The notes beneath the pieces are model-generated. The model saw nothing but the letters and a program-made list of their open reading frames with translations. It was not told where the DNA came from and searched no databases. From NCBI RefSeq assembly GCF_009727065.1, contig NZ_WNLP01000001.1, forward strand, positions 124,001-188,000: a stretch of DNA of 64,000 nt, in the 5' to 3' direction. This document shows, piece after piece, positions 18,474-27,299 of this stretch (positions are counted from its first letter, which is position 1; every line of letters begins with the position of its first letter). This DNA is from Bifidobacterium canis (GTDB taxonomy: Bacteria > Actinomycetota > Actinomycetes > Actinomycetales > Bifidobacteriaceae). Both the position numbers and the translations under genes were made by a program.

Positions 18474-18507
18474 CAATGGGGTTGAAGGATTTCCTTCAAC
18501 CCCATTG
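18474..18507 (+). promoter_or_regulatory. Leader hairpin 1 of oppA
   Basis: A perfect 15-bp stem (18474-18488 and 18493-18507) has an ATTT loop. It lies 40 bp before the oppA start. No T-run follows, so a simple terminator is unlikely; mRNA protection or attenuation is possible. Confidence 0.6.
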
Positions 18508-18509
18508 CG

Positions 18510-18531
18510 TAAGACGGCAAATGCCGTCTTA
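18510..18531 (+). promoter_or_regulatory. Leader hairpin 2 of oppA
   Basis: A 9-bp stem TAAGACGGC/GCCGTCTTA with an AAAT loop follows hairpin 1 by two bases and ends 6 bases before the AGGAGA ribosome site. Its position could affect ribosome access or mRNA stability. Confidence 0.55.
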
Positions 18532-18547
18532 GCAGATAGGAGACAAC

Positions 18548-20176
18548 ATGAAGAAGAAGGCACTGGCGGCTGTCGCCGGTATCTGCGCGTTGGGCATGAT
18601 GCTCGGCGGCTGCGGATCGAGCGGCGCCTCAAACAGTTCCGGTGACAACATCATCACCGCATACAACTCGGAACCTCAGAACTCCCTGATTCCGGGCAAC
18701 ACCAATGAAACCGGCGGCGGCAAGGTTGGCCAGCTGCTGTTCTCGAACCTCGTTGCATTCAACTCGAAGGGTGAAGCAGAGAACGAGGTCGCTGATTCCA
18801 TCACGCCGAACAGCGATTCCACCCAGTACACGATTAAGCTCAAGGACGGCTGGAAGTTCACCGACGGCACCGCAGTCACCGCTGAATCGTTCACGAAGGC
18901 TTGGAGCTACGTGGCCAACGCGAAGAACGCGCAGAAGTGCTCGTCGTTCTTCAGCTCGATCAAGGGCTACGACAAGCTGCAAGACGCGAACTCCCTCAAG
19001 GGCACCGAGCAGCTCGAAGGCCTGAAGGTCAAGGACGACAAGACGTTCACCGTCGACCTTTCGGCGCCTGATTCGGTCTTCCCGATCAAGGTGGGCTACC
19101 TCGCATTCGCCCCGCTTCCTGAGTCCTTCTACAAAGACACGAAGGCATTCGGCGAGAAGCCTGTCGGCAACGGCCCATACAAGCTGGATTCCTGGGATCA
19201 CAACAAGCAGATCGTGCTCTCCAAGAACGCCGACTACAAGGGCAGCCAGAAGATCGCCAACAACGGCGTCACCTTCAAGATCTACACCTCCCCGGATTCG
19301 GCATATGCCGACGTTCAGGCAGGCAACCTCGATGTGATGGACACCGTTCCGTCGTCCAACACGAAGACCTTCCAGAGCGATCCAGACGTTGAGGCCTACA
19401 ACAAGGCCGGCTCCCTCATCCAGACCTTCACCATTCCGGCTGATCTCGAGCACTGGAAGTGCGACACCGAGGAAGGCCAGCTGCGTCGTCAGGCACTGTC
19501 GATGGCCATTAACCGCGAGCAGATCGTCAGCAAGGTGCTCAACGGCATCGGTACCGTTGCCACCGACTTCACCGCTCCTGTGATCCCGGGTTACTCCAAG
19601 GACCTCAAGGGCTCCGACAACCTGAAGTACAACGCTTCCAAGGCCAAGGAACTGTGGGCGAAGGCCAACGCGATCTCGCAGTACGACGGCAAGCTCACCT
19701 TCTCCTTCAACGCCGATGGTGGCGCACAGCCGATCTACGAGGCAATCGTCAACTCCGTGAACAACACGTTGGGCATCCAGGCTTCCGTCAACGCGATGCC
19801 GACCTTCCAGGAGTTCCGTGACGCGGTTTCGAACCGTTCGATCAAGGGCGCGTTCCGCACCGGTTGGCAGCCTGACTATCCGTCGGCTGAGAACTACCTG
19901 TATCAGCTCTACGACACCGATGCCGCTAACGGCAACGGTTCCAACGATGGCGATTACTCCAACGCCGATGTCGACAAGTACCTCGCACAGGCAGCCGCCG
20001 CAACGAGCGACGACAAGGCCATCGAGTACTACCACCAGGCCGAGGAGATCCTGCTCCAGCAGCTTCCTGCCATCCCGCTGTATTACTCCAACGCTGACGG
20101 CGTTGCAGCGAAGGGTGTCAAGAACTTCGCAATGGACTGGCAGAACCAGCCGATCTATGAGCAGATGTCCAAGTGA
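18548..20176 (+). CDS. oppA: Oligopeptide ABC transporter substrate-binding lipoprotein
   Basis: This is a 542-residue SBP_bac_5 family protein. It has a Lys-rich signal, then a lipobox LGGC with the acylated Cys at 22, then a Ser/Gly linker. The family core includes GKVGQLLFSNLVAFNSKGE, LKDGWKFTDGTAVTAESF and the conserved RRQALSMAINREQIV. It would bind peptides outside the membrane and pass them to OppBC. It heads the operon and is followed by a hairpin that probably reduces transcription into oppB, as expected when the binding protein is needed in excess. Confidence 0.94.
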   Translation: MKKKALAAVAGICALGMMLGGCGSSGASNSSGDNIITAYNSEPQNSLIPGNTNETGGGKVGQLLFSNLVAFNSKGEAENEVADSITPNSDSTQYTIKLKDGWKFTDGTAVTAESFTKAWSYVANAKNAQKCSSFFSSIKGYDKLQDANSLKGTEQLEGLKVKDDKTFTVDLSAPDSVFPIKVGYLAFAPLPESFYKDTKAFGEKPVGNGPYKLDSWDHNKQIVLSKNADYKGSQKIANNGVTFKIYTSPDSAYADVQAGNLDVMDTVPSSNTKTFQSDPDVEAYNKAGSLIQTFTIPADLEHWKCDTEEGQLRRQALSMAINREQIVSKVLNGIGTVATDFTAPVIPGYSKDLKGSDNLKYNASKAKELWAKANAISQYDGKLTFSFNADGGAQPIYEAIVNSVNNTLGIQASVNAMPTFQEFRDAVSNRSIKGAFRTGWQPDYPSAENYLYQLYDTDAANGNGSNDGDYSNADVDKYLAQAAAATSDDKAIEYYHQAEEILLQQLPAIPLYYSNADGVAAKGVKNFAMDWQNQPIYEQMSK

Positions 20177-20212
20177 CGCATAATATTTCACAATCAAGTG
20201 AAAATATTCTCT

Positions 20213-20248
20213 AAAGAGGGGCGAAAGCAAATGCTTTCGTCCCTCTTT
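20213..20248 (+). terminator. Intra-operon terminator between oppA and oppB
   Basis: A 16-bp stem with one mismatch (20213-20228 and 20233-20248) and an AAAT loop ends in CTCTTTTC. It probably allows partial read-through to oppB. Confidence 0.75.
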
Positions 20249-20443
20249 TCATATGTTCAGCTGAAAACACCCATACATAAATGAGAAGGTAAGCCAGTTA
20301 TGAGTGGGCGTTCAGCCTATTCGAAGCTATGTGTGCAACTCGTTAAGTCAACGCGTGCGGTAAACTAGGCACGAACTGAGTGGCCGATGTGTGCGCTGCA
20401 TCTTCGCTGTGCGCGTCGGCTTTAGATTTACAAGGAGAAACCG

Positions 20444-21370
20444 ATGGGCAAGTATCTTCTGCGACGCATTCTGCAGATGATCCCCGTGGTTCTTGGTACG
20501 ACATTGTTGGTGTACGCGCTCGTGTTCGCGTTGCCAGGCGATCCAGTCAAAGCGATGTTCGGTGACAAGCCGGTCAATGAAGCAGTCGCAGCCCAGATCC
20601 GCGCTGAATACAATTTGGACAAACCGTTCATCGTCCAATATCTGTTGTTCTTGAAGAATGCCTTGTCTTTGGACTTCGGCAACACGTTCGCAGGGCAGCC
20701 GGTTATCGATGAGATCAGCCGCGCGTTCCCGGTCACGTTGAAGCTCGCACTCATGGCATTCTGCTTCGAAGCCATCTTCGGCTGCGTGTTCGGCGCCATC
20801 GCCGGTTTGAAGAAAGGCAAGTGGTACGACACCGTTATTCTGATCGTCTCACTGCTGCTCATCTCCGTGCCGACCTTCGTCACCGGTTTCGTCGGCCAGT
20901 ACTTCCTCGGCGTCAAGGCTCACATCTTCCCGGTGACCGCAGGATCTGACCCAGGCTTCTTCGATCTGCTGATGCCTGCCATGGTGCTCGGATCGGTTTC
21001 GATGGCATACATCATTAGACTTGCCCGTTCCGAAATCTCTTCGAACATCTCGCAGGACTACGTGCGCACCGCTCGTGCGAAGGGCATGAGCAACACCGCC
21101 GTCACGTTCCGCCACGTGCTGCGTAACTCGATGATTCCAGTGGTCACATATCTCGGCCAGGATCTCGGTGCACTGATGGGCGGCGCAATGATCACCGAGC
21201 AGATCTTCAACATTCACGGTATCGGCTACCTGACCTATCAGAGTATTCTCAAGGGCGAAGCGAATCTCGTCGTGTCCGTCGTGACGCTGCTGACGCTCGT
21301 CTTCGTGATCTGCAACCTGCTCGTCGATATGCTGTACGCGGCACTTGACCCGCGTATCCGGTATGCGTAA
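20444..21370 (+). CDS. oppB: Oligopeptide ABC transporter permease OppB
   Basis: The protein has 308 residues and six membrane segments, starting MGKYLLRRILQMIPVVLG, which is typical of OppB/DppB. The EAA loop reads YVRTARAKGMSNTAVTFRHVLRNSMIPVV. An AAGGAGA site precedes the ATG. It forms the membrane channel with OppC, whose gene starts 12 bp downstream. Confidence 0.94.
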   Translation: MGKYLLRRILQMIPVVLGTTLLVYALVFALPGDPVKAMFGDKPVNEAVAAQIRAEYNLDKPFIVQYLLFLKNALSLDFGNTFAGQPVIDEISRAFPVTLKLALMAFCFEAIFGCVFGAIAGLKKGKWYDTVILIVSLLLISVPTFVTGFVGQYFLGVKAHIFPVTAGSDPGFFDLLMPAMVLGSVSMAYIIRLARSEISSNISQDYVRTARAKGMSNTAVTFRHVLRNSMIPVVTYLGQDLGALMGGAMITEQIFNIHGIGYLTYQSILKGEANLVVSVVTLLTLVFVICNLLVDMLYAALDPRIRYA

Positions 21371-21382
21371 GGGGAGAAGTTA

Positions 21383-22339
21383 ATGTCTGATATTACAAGC
21401 AAACCGCTTCCGGGGCAGGAACGTTTTGTCGCGCCTGTAGACAAGACCCCGTTGCAGTCGGTCGACAACGTCGATGAGTCGGCACCGGCCACCAGCATGT
21501 GGGCGGATGCGTGGCGCACGCTGCGCAAGAACCCGATGTTCATCATCTCGGGCATCGTCATCATCTTCATTCTCATCGTGGCGTTGTTCCCAGGGCTGTT
21601 CACCAAGCAGAACCCTAATTACTGCAACCTCGACAACTCGTTGGCAGGCTCGCAGGCAGGGCATCCGTTTGGCTTCGATCTTCAGGGTTGCGACGTGTAT
21701 TCACGCGTCATCTACGGTGCCCGCACGTCGATCAGCGTCGGTGTGCTCACCACACTCATCGTCGTCGCCGTCGGTACACTCGTCGGTGCCATCGCCGGTT
21801 TCTTCGGCGGTTGGATCGACGCTGTGCTGAGCCGCATCGTCGACATCTTCCTGGCCATCCCAATGTTGCTGGGCGCAATCGTCGTGCTGCAGATGTTCCG
21901 CACGAGCAGTTCGATCTGGAAGGTCGTGCTGGTGCTGGCACTCTTCGGCTGGGTGTCGACCGCGCGTATCGCACGTGGCGCGGTGCTGAGCTCGAAGAAC
22001 CTCGAATTCAACACGGCATCCACCGCATTGGGCTCCACGCCAATGCGTAACCTGTTCCGTCACATTCTGCCGAATTCGGTGGCGCCGATCATCGTCATCG
22101 GCACTACTTCGCTCGGCTCCTACATCGTGTCTGAAGCCACACTGAGCTTCCTTGGCATCGGTCTTCCGTCGAGCGTCGTGAGCTGGGGTGGCGATATTTC
22201 GAAGGCACAGTCGGTGCTTCGTACCGACCCGATGGTGCTGTTCTACCCGTCACTGGCATTGGCCATCACCGTGCTCGCGTTCATCATGATGGGCGATGCA
22301 GTCAAAGACGCGCTTGATCCGAAGAGCCGTACGGCATGA
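21383..22339 (+). CDS. oppC: Oligopeptide ABC transporter permease OppC
   Basis: This is a 318-residue permease with an N-terminal cytoplasmic stretch of about 50 residues (OppC_N region), then six membrane segments. The coupling loop is FNTASTALGSTPMRNLFRHILPNSVAPIIV, and the conserved LSFLGIGLPSSVVSWG follows. A GGGGAG site precedes the ATG. It pairs with OppB. Confidence 0.94.
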   Translation: MSDITSKPLPGQERFVAPVDKTPLQSVDNVDESAPATSMWADAWRTLRKNPMFIISGIVIIFILIVALFPGLFTKQNPNYCNLDNSLAGSQAGHPFGFDLQGCDVYSRVIYGARTSISVGVLTTLIVVAVGTLVGAIAGFFGGWIDAVLSRIVDIFLAIPMLLGAIVVLQMFRTSSSIWKVVLVLALFGWVSTARIARGAVLSSKNLEFNTASTALGSTPMRNLFRHILPNSVAPIIVIGTTSLGSYIVSEATLSFLGIGLPSSVVSWGGDISKAQSVLRTDPMVLFYPSLALAITVLAFIMMGDAVKDALDPKSRTA

Positions 22340-22356
22340 GCGCACAGGAGAAATCG

Positions 22357-24396
22357 ATGACTAACGAAAAGCAGCCAGAAGAGACTCTCGAAGAGAAGAT
22401 CAACGACATGCAGCGTGAATTCGGGCCTCTGCTCGAAGTCAAGGATCTTGCTGTCGATTTCACGACCGACGAGGGCAAGCCGATCCATGCTGTGCGCGAT
22501 AGCTCGTTCAGCGTGTATCCGGGGCAGTGGGTCGCCATCGTGGGTGAATCGGGCTCCGGCAAGTCCACGTCGGCTATGGCGTGCCTCGGTCTGCTGCCGG
22601 GCACCGGCCATATCGTCGGCGGTTCGATCAAGCTCGAAGGCAAGGAGATCAGCCACTACACGCAGAAGCAGTTCGTCTCCGTGCGTGGTTCGAAGATGGG
22701 TCTTGTGCCTCAGGACCCGATGAGCAACCTGAACCCTGTGTGGCGCATCGGCACGCAGGTCAAGGAAGCGTTTGTGGCCAACCACATGGATGTTTCTCAC
22801 GAGAAGCGTTCCAACCTGTCGAAGGCTCTCGCCGACGCCGATATTCAGATCAAGAGCGAAGGCGATGAGACATTCCTCGGCTCCAAAGAGCTTCCCGAAC
22901 TGATGGAAGCGGCTGGTCAGGCTCTGATCAAGGCCGGTGTGGAAGGCGATAAATACGAGAAGCGCATGGAATACTTCCACAACGAATGGGTGCCAGGCTC
23001 CGAAACCCGTTGGCGCGTCGCCGATGATCTGATCAAGTCGGGTGTGAAAGACGACGATGCTTGGTATATCGCCAAGAAATACGTTGTCGGCTCCACCACG
23101 ACCGATCGCGCCGCAGGCCTGCTCGACGAAGCCGGTCTGCCGGATGCGGCTGTTCGTGCTCGTCAATACCCGCACGAGTTCTCCGGCGGCATGCGCCAGC
23201 GTGCGCTGATCGCCATGGGTCTTGCCTGCCGTCCTGAACTGCTGATCGCCGATGAGCCGACTTCGGCACTCGACGTGACCGTGCAGAAGCGCATTCTCGA
23301 CCATTTGCAGGATCTGACGAATTCGTTGGGCACCGCCGTGCTGTTCATCACGCACGATCTGGGTCTTGCCGCCGAACGTGCACAGCACATCGTCGTCATG
23401 TATAAGGGTCAGGTCGTGGAATCCGGCCCGTCGCTCGAAGTGCTGCAGAACCCGCAGCACCCATACACCAAGCGACTCGTCGCCGCCGCCCCGTCGCTGT
23501 CTTCGCAGCGCATCATCTCGTATGAGGAGAAAGGCGAAGACGCCAGCGCGATCATGGAGCACAAGGTCAACGAGGAATCGTTGGAGAAGGGCGACGTCAT
23601 CATCGACGTCGAGCACCTGACCAAGGAGTTCAAGCTGCCACGCCGTCGCGAGATGTTCAAGGCGGTTGACGACGTGAGCTTCAAGATTCGCCGTGGCACC
23701 ACACTCGCCATCGTCGGCGAATCGGGCTCCGGCAAGTCGACCGTCGCCAACATGGTGCTGCGACTGCTCGACCCTACCGCGGGCAAAGTGCTGTACAACG
23801 GCAAGGACATCGCCAGCTTCAAGAAGGATAGCCTGCTCGAGTTCCGCCACCACGTGCAGCCGGTATTCCAGAACCCATATGGTTCGCTCGATCCGATGTA
23901 TTCCATCTACCGTTCGATCGAAGAGCCGTTGCGCATTCACAAGATCGGCGATAAGGAAAGTCGTCTCAAGCGAGTCAAGGAACTGCTTGACCTGGTTGAG
24001 CTCCCGGAGTCGGTTATGCAGCGCTACCCGAACGAGTTGTCTGGCGGTCAGCGCCAGCGTATCGCGATCGCGCGCGCCATGGCATTGAACCCAGACGTGA
24101 TCGTGTGCGACGAGGCCGTTTCCGCACTTGACGTGCTGGTGCAGGATCAGATTCTGCATCTGCTCAACGATTTGCAGACTCAGCAGGGACTGACCTACCT
24201 GTTCATCACCCACGATCTCGCGGTCGTGCGTCAGATCGCCGATGACGTCGTGGTGATGCAGCATGGCAAGCTCGTGGAACATGGCACGACCGACGAAGTG
24301 TTCATGCACCCGAAGAAGCAATACACGAAGGATCTGCTCGACGCAATTCCTGGTGGCAAGCTCGAATTGGGCTTGAACCTGGATCACAAGGCCTGA
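22357..24396 (+). CDS. oppD: Fused OppD-OppF ATP-binding protein
   Basis: One 679-residue polypeptide carries both nucleotide-binding domains of the peptide transporter. Each half has Walker A GESGSGKST/S, a signature (FSGGMRQRALIAMG in the first, LSGGQRQRIAIARAM in the second) and Walker B (LLIADEPTSALD; VIVCDEAVSALD). The second half has Ala in place of the usual Pro-Thr after DE. In the first half roughly 80-100 extra residues lie between the Q-loop (VPQDPMSNLNP) and the signature. The ATG at 22357 is chosen because AGGAG lies 6 bases upstream; ATG 22336, overlapping the oppC stop, is the alternative. Confidence 0.93.
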   Translation: MTNEKQPEETLEEKINDMQREFGPLLEVKDLAVDFTTDEGKPIHAVRDSSFSVYPGQWVAIVGESGSGKSTSAMACLGLLPGTGHIVGGSIKLEGKEISHYTQKQFVSVRGSKMGLVPQDPMSNLNPVWRIGTQVKEAFVANHMDVSHEKRSNLSKALADADIQIKSEGDETFLGSKELPELMEAAGQALIKAGVEGDKYEKRMEYFHNEWVPGSETRWRVADDLIKSGVKDDDAWYIAKKYVVGSTTTDRAAGLLDEAGLPDAAVRARQYPHEFSGGMRQRALIAMGLACRPELLIADEPTSALDVTVQKRILDHLQDLTNSLGTAVLFITHDLGLAAERAQHIVVMYKGQVVESGPSLEVLQNPQHPYTKRLVAAAPSLSSQRIISYEEKGEDASAIMEHKVNEESLEKGDVIIDVEHLTKEFKLPRRREMFKAVDDVSFKIRRGTTLAIVGESGSGKSTVANMVLRLLDPTAGKVLYNGKDIASFKKDSLLEFRHHVQPVFQNPYGSLDPMYSIYRSIEEPLRIHKIGDKESRLKRVKELLDLVELPESVMQRYPNELSGGQRQRIAIARAMALNPDVIVCDEAVSALDVLVQDQILHLLNDLQTQQGLTYLFITHDLAVVRQIADDVVVMQHGKLVEHGTTDEVFMHPKKQYTKDLLDAIPGGKLELGLNLDHKA

Positions 24397-24413
24397 TCAA
24401 TATGCCACAACAA

Positions 24414-24452
24414 GTTTGAGGGGCTCGGCACACAACGCCGAGCCCCTCAAAC
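24414..24452 (+). terminator. Terminator of the opp operon
   Basis: A perfect 16-bp GC-rich stem (24414-24429 and 24437-24452) with a 7-base loop follows the OppDF stop by 17 bp. Confidence 0.85.
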
Positions 24453-24612
24453 TATGTTATGCACAGTAAGCAGGTATGTATTAAGCAGATATATATTTTG
24501 AAGATTGCGCTGATAATACTATTACTGTGAAACTCAGCGTGAAACAACAGTGTTATATTCGTCTCGATTTCGCTCGAAGTCATATGTTCGCCACACTGGT
24601 ACTCTCGAAATC

Positions 24613-25473
24613 ATGACGATGACAATCACGACTTCCAATCTCAACGGCATTCGCGCAGCCAAACGCAAAGGATTCGAACATTGGGCCCAAGCACACACGC
24701 CGAACGTGTGGTGCATGCAGGAGACGCGCGCGCCGCAAGAGATCATTGGCGATATTTATGGAGACTTGGCGAGAGAATACGTCGATGCGGGCAGCATCGC
24801 GAGCGTAGACGAGCTCAACACAATCGCCGATGTCTGCAAAATAAAGGGACGCGCAGGCGTGGGCATGATCAGTGACATGCCGGTGCTCGAGACGCGCATC
24901 GGCCTGCCGGGACTGACCGAAGATGTTGACACCGGCCGTTGGATCGAAGCCGACATCAAAAGCGAGCAAGGGTACGTGATCACCGTCATATGCGTGTACG
25001 TGCACGCCGGTGGACTCGTCGGCGACATCAAAGAAGACCAGAAATACCGCTTCCTCGACACGATGACCGAGCGCATGCGCCAGCTGCAGGACGAAGCCGC
25101 ACGTGGCGGCAAGCAAGCGGTGCTGTGCGGTGATTTCAACATTGCGCACACGCCGATCGACATCAAAAACGCCAAGGCGAACGAGGATCGCAACGGATTC
25201 TTCCCACGCGAACGCGCCTACATCGACAGGTGGATCGACGAATTGGACTTCGTCGACGTGATGCGCGAACTCGCCGGTGACATTCAAGGACCATACACGT
25301 GGTGGAGTCAGCGTGGCCGTGCGTTCGACAACAACACCGGCTGGCGCATCGACTACCAGTTCGCCACTCCCGAACTGGCGCAGCAGGCTCGCGGATTCGT
25401 GATCGACCGTGCTCCAAGCTACGACGCGCGCTGGTCCGACCACGCGCCACTGACGATCACCTACGATATTTAA
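24613..25473 (+). CDS. xth: Exodeoxyribonuclease III / AP endonuclease
   Basis: This is a base-excision repair nuclease of 286 residues. Visible motifs are TSNLNGIRAA (metal and DNA site), WCMQETRAPQ with the catalytic Glu, VLCGDFNIAHTPID, WWSQRGRAFDNNTGWRIDYQFAT and the terminal SDHAPLTITY. These are the full set of EEP family residues. The ATG at 24613 fits the family N-terminus; the open frame upstream to 24550 is AT-rich leader. Confidence 0.95.
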   Translation: MTMTITTSNLNGIRAAKRKGFEHWAQAHTPNVWCMQETRAPQEIIGDIYGDLAREYVDAGSIASVDELNTIADVCKIKGRAGVGMISDMPVLETRIGLPGLTEDVDTGRWIEADIKSEQGYVITVICVYVHAGGLVGDIKEDQKYRFLDTMTERMRQLQDEAARGGKQAVLCGDFNIAHTPIDIKNAKANEDRNGFFPRERAYIDRWIDELDFVDVMRELAGDIQGPYTWWSQRGRAFDNNTGWRIDYQFATPELAQQARGFVIDRAPSYDARWSDHAPLTITYDI

Positions 25474-25586
25474 CAGTGAATTGATTGTCGAGAGACGCGA
25501 GTTTCGTGGAGTTCTCGAACATAGCGCGACAGTCGGCATGATAGGCTTAAGACCGGTAACACGATGGCATGCGATGGAGGCATACA

Positions 25587-26471
25587 ATGGGTCTGTTCGG
25601 ATTCGGAAAGAAGAAGAAAAAGCAGCACGAGGAAGACGAGGATCGTCTCGCCGAAGCCGTTGCGTCGCAAACCGAAGACGTGGCTCAAGAGGATTCCCAA
25701 GAAGACGCCGACACTACGGACTTTACGGATCAGGAGCCTCTCGATGGCGCTCCCGTTGAGGTGAGCGCGGAATATGAGGGACGCGGCGAAATCGTAGGCC
25801 CGTGGGATGTCGATGACGAGAACGCGCCCGACTACGACGAATACCTGTCGCTCGGCGCATATTACCTGCCATTCGTGCAAGGCGTGGAACTGCGCATCAA
25901 GGCGAGCAACGCCACCCACGAGATCGTCGGCGCCACGATGACACTCGGCAAGTCAAGCCTCGAGATCGAAGCATTCGCGGCTCCAAAGACGATGGGTCTG
26001 TGGGAAGACGTGCGTGAAGACCTGCTCAACGCTAATCCGGATGCGGAAGAAGAGGATGGCGTGTTCGGCACCGAAGTGCAACTGCCGGTGAAACTGCCCA
26101 ATGGCAAGACCGCACACACGCGCATCGTTGGCGTCGACGGACCACGCTGGATGCTTCGCGGCATCTTCTCCGGCAATGCGGCCACCGACCCGAACAGCAA
26201 AGAGACGAAGGCTCTGAACGATTGCTTCGCGCAAATCGTCGTCGAGCGCGGTGACGAACCGTTGTCGCCACGCGATCTGATTCCTATGGCACGCCCGCTG
26301 ACGCCGAACGAGCGTCGCGAACTCGCGGCCAAAGCCAACGAATCCGATGAGAACACCGGCGATGATCATTCAACGATTCCGGGACGTCCCGACGGTCCGC
26401 TGTCTTCCGACCAGCAGGTCGAGCAGCAGAACACGCTGCGTCGTGGACCAATGTTCTCGGAATTGCGCTGA
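25587..26471 (+). CDS. DUF3710 family protein
   Basis: The protein has 294 residues. It starts MGLFGFGKKKKK, a basic stretch, then an acidic low-complexity region to about residue 60. The conserved DUF3710 core (GPWDVDDE, DYLSLGAYYLPFVQGVELRI, PRWMLRG) follows. No signal peptide or membrane segment is visible. The family is restricted to actinobacteria and its function is unknown. GGAGG precedes the ATG. The following DUF3159 gene is 35 bp away; DUF3710 and DUF3159 genes are often neighbours in actinobacteria. Confidence 0.9.
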   Translation: MGLFGFGKKKKKQHEEDEDRLAEAVASQTEDVAQEDSQEDADTTDFTDQEPLDGAPVEVSAEYEGRGEIVGPWDVDDENAPDYDEYLSLGAYYLPFVQGVELRIKASNATHEIVGATMTLGKSSLEIEAFAAPKTMGLWEDVREDLLNANPDAEEEDGVFGTEVQLPVKLPNGKTAHTRIVGVDGPRWMLRGIFSGNAATDPNSKETKALNDCFAQIVVERGDEPLSPRDLIPMARPLTPNERRELAAKANESDENTGDDHSTIPGRPDGPLSSDQQVEQQNTLRRGPMFSELR

Positions 26472-26506
26472 CCTCAGCCACAGCTCGGCCACAACACTGA
26501 ACACCT

Positions 26507-27241
26507 ATGAACGATTCCGCACACAACACACCTTCCGAACAGCCCAAGCGCACTGGTATGCGTGCGCTCGCCACTGCCGGCGACGACGGTGAATTCTCGG
26601 TCATTGCAGCGATCGGAGGCGTCCGAGGCGTCATCGAATCGATGCTGCCAGGGCTCCTGTTCGTCGTCATGTTCATCTGCACGTCAGATCTGCGCATGAC
26701 GGTCATCGCATCGGCGGCACTCGCCGTCATACAGGTCGTGGTGCGTCTCGTTCAGCGCCAATCGGTTATGGGCGCGCTCGGCGGCATGATCGCCGTGGCC
26801 ATTTGCCTGTTCTGGGCGTGGAAAAGCGGTGAGGCCCGCAACTACTACATGTATGGGTTCATCACGAATGCCGTCTACATCGTGCTGCTGCTCATCTCGA
26901 TGGCGGTTCGCGTGCCGGGCTTGGGCTTTGTGATCGAATTCATCCGATCGCTGCCCACCGAGCATTTCAAGGCATGGCTGAACGGTTGGCGAACCGACAA
27001 GGCGCTGTACAAGGCCTATGCACAGATCACATGGCTGTGGATCGGCTTGTTCGCACTGCGTCTGATAGTTCAAGTTCCGCTGTATCTGACCAATCAAGTC
27101 GGCTGGCTCGGCACCACGAGACTGTTGATGGGCATTCCGTTCTGGGCGTTGGCGATTTGGATCAGTTACCTGATCGTCGCCACCCCGATGCACTACCACA
27201 GGCTCGAAGAGAAGAAACGTAAGGAAGCCGCGGAACAGTAA
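26507..27241 (+). CDS. DUF3159 family membrane protein
   Basis: This is a 244-residue protein with six or so membrane segments. The conserved DUF3159 N-terminal region includes AAIGGVRGVIESMLPGLLFV. The mid-protein segment ALYKAYAQITWLWIGLFALR and the basic tail RLEEKKRKEAAEQ follow. The family is actinobacterial and its function is unknown. It probably shares a transcript with the DUF3710 gene and ends at a hairpin. Confidence 0.9.
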   Translation: MNDSAHNTPSEQPKRTGMRALATAGDDGEFSVIAAIGGVRGVIESMLPGLLFVVMFICTSDLRMTVIASAALAVIQVVVRLVQRQSVMGALGGMIAVAICLFWAWKSGEARNYYMYGFITNAVYIVLLLISMAVRVPGLGFVIEFIRSLPTEHFKAWLNGWRTDKALYKAYAQITWLWIGLFALRLIVQVPLYLTNQVGWLGTTRLLMGIPFWALAIWISYLIVATPMHYHRLEEKKRKEAAEQ

Positions 27242-27247
27242 CGGCAA

Positions 27248-27275
27248 TTCGCGACCCGCATATACGGGTCGCGAA
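27248..27275 (+). terminator. Hairpin after the DUF3159 gene
   Basis: An 11-bp stem TTCGCGACCCG/CGGGTCGCGAA (27248-27258 and 27265-27275) with a 6-base loop lies between the DUF3159 stop and the methyltransferase start. Confidence 0.7.
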
Positions 27276-27299
27276 ATTCTATGAGATGGGAACAATAAT

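Noticed and set aside
18014-18547. T-box or known riboswitch before oppA
   Set aside because: No specifier loop, T-box sequence or other class signature was recognised; only simple hairpins are present.
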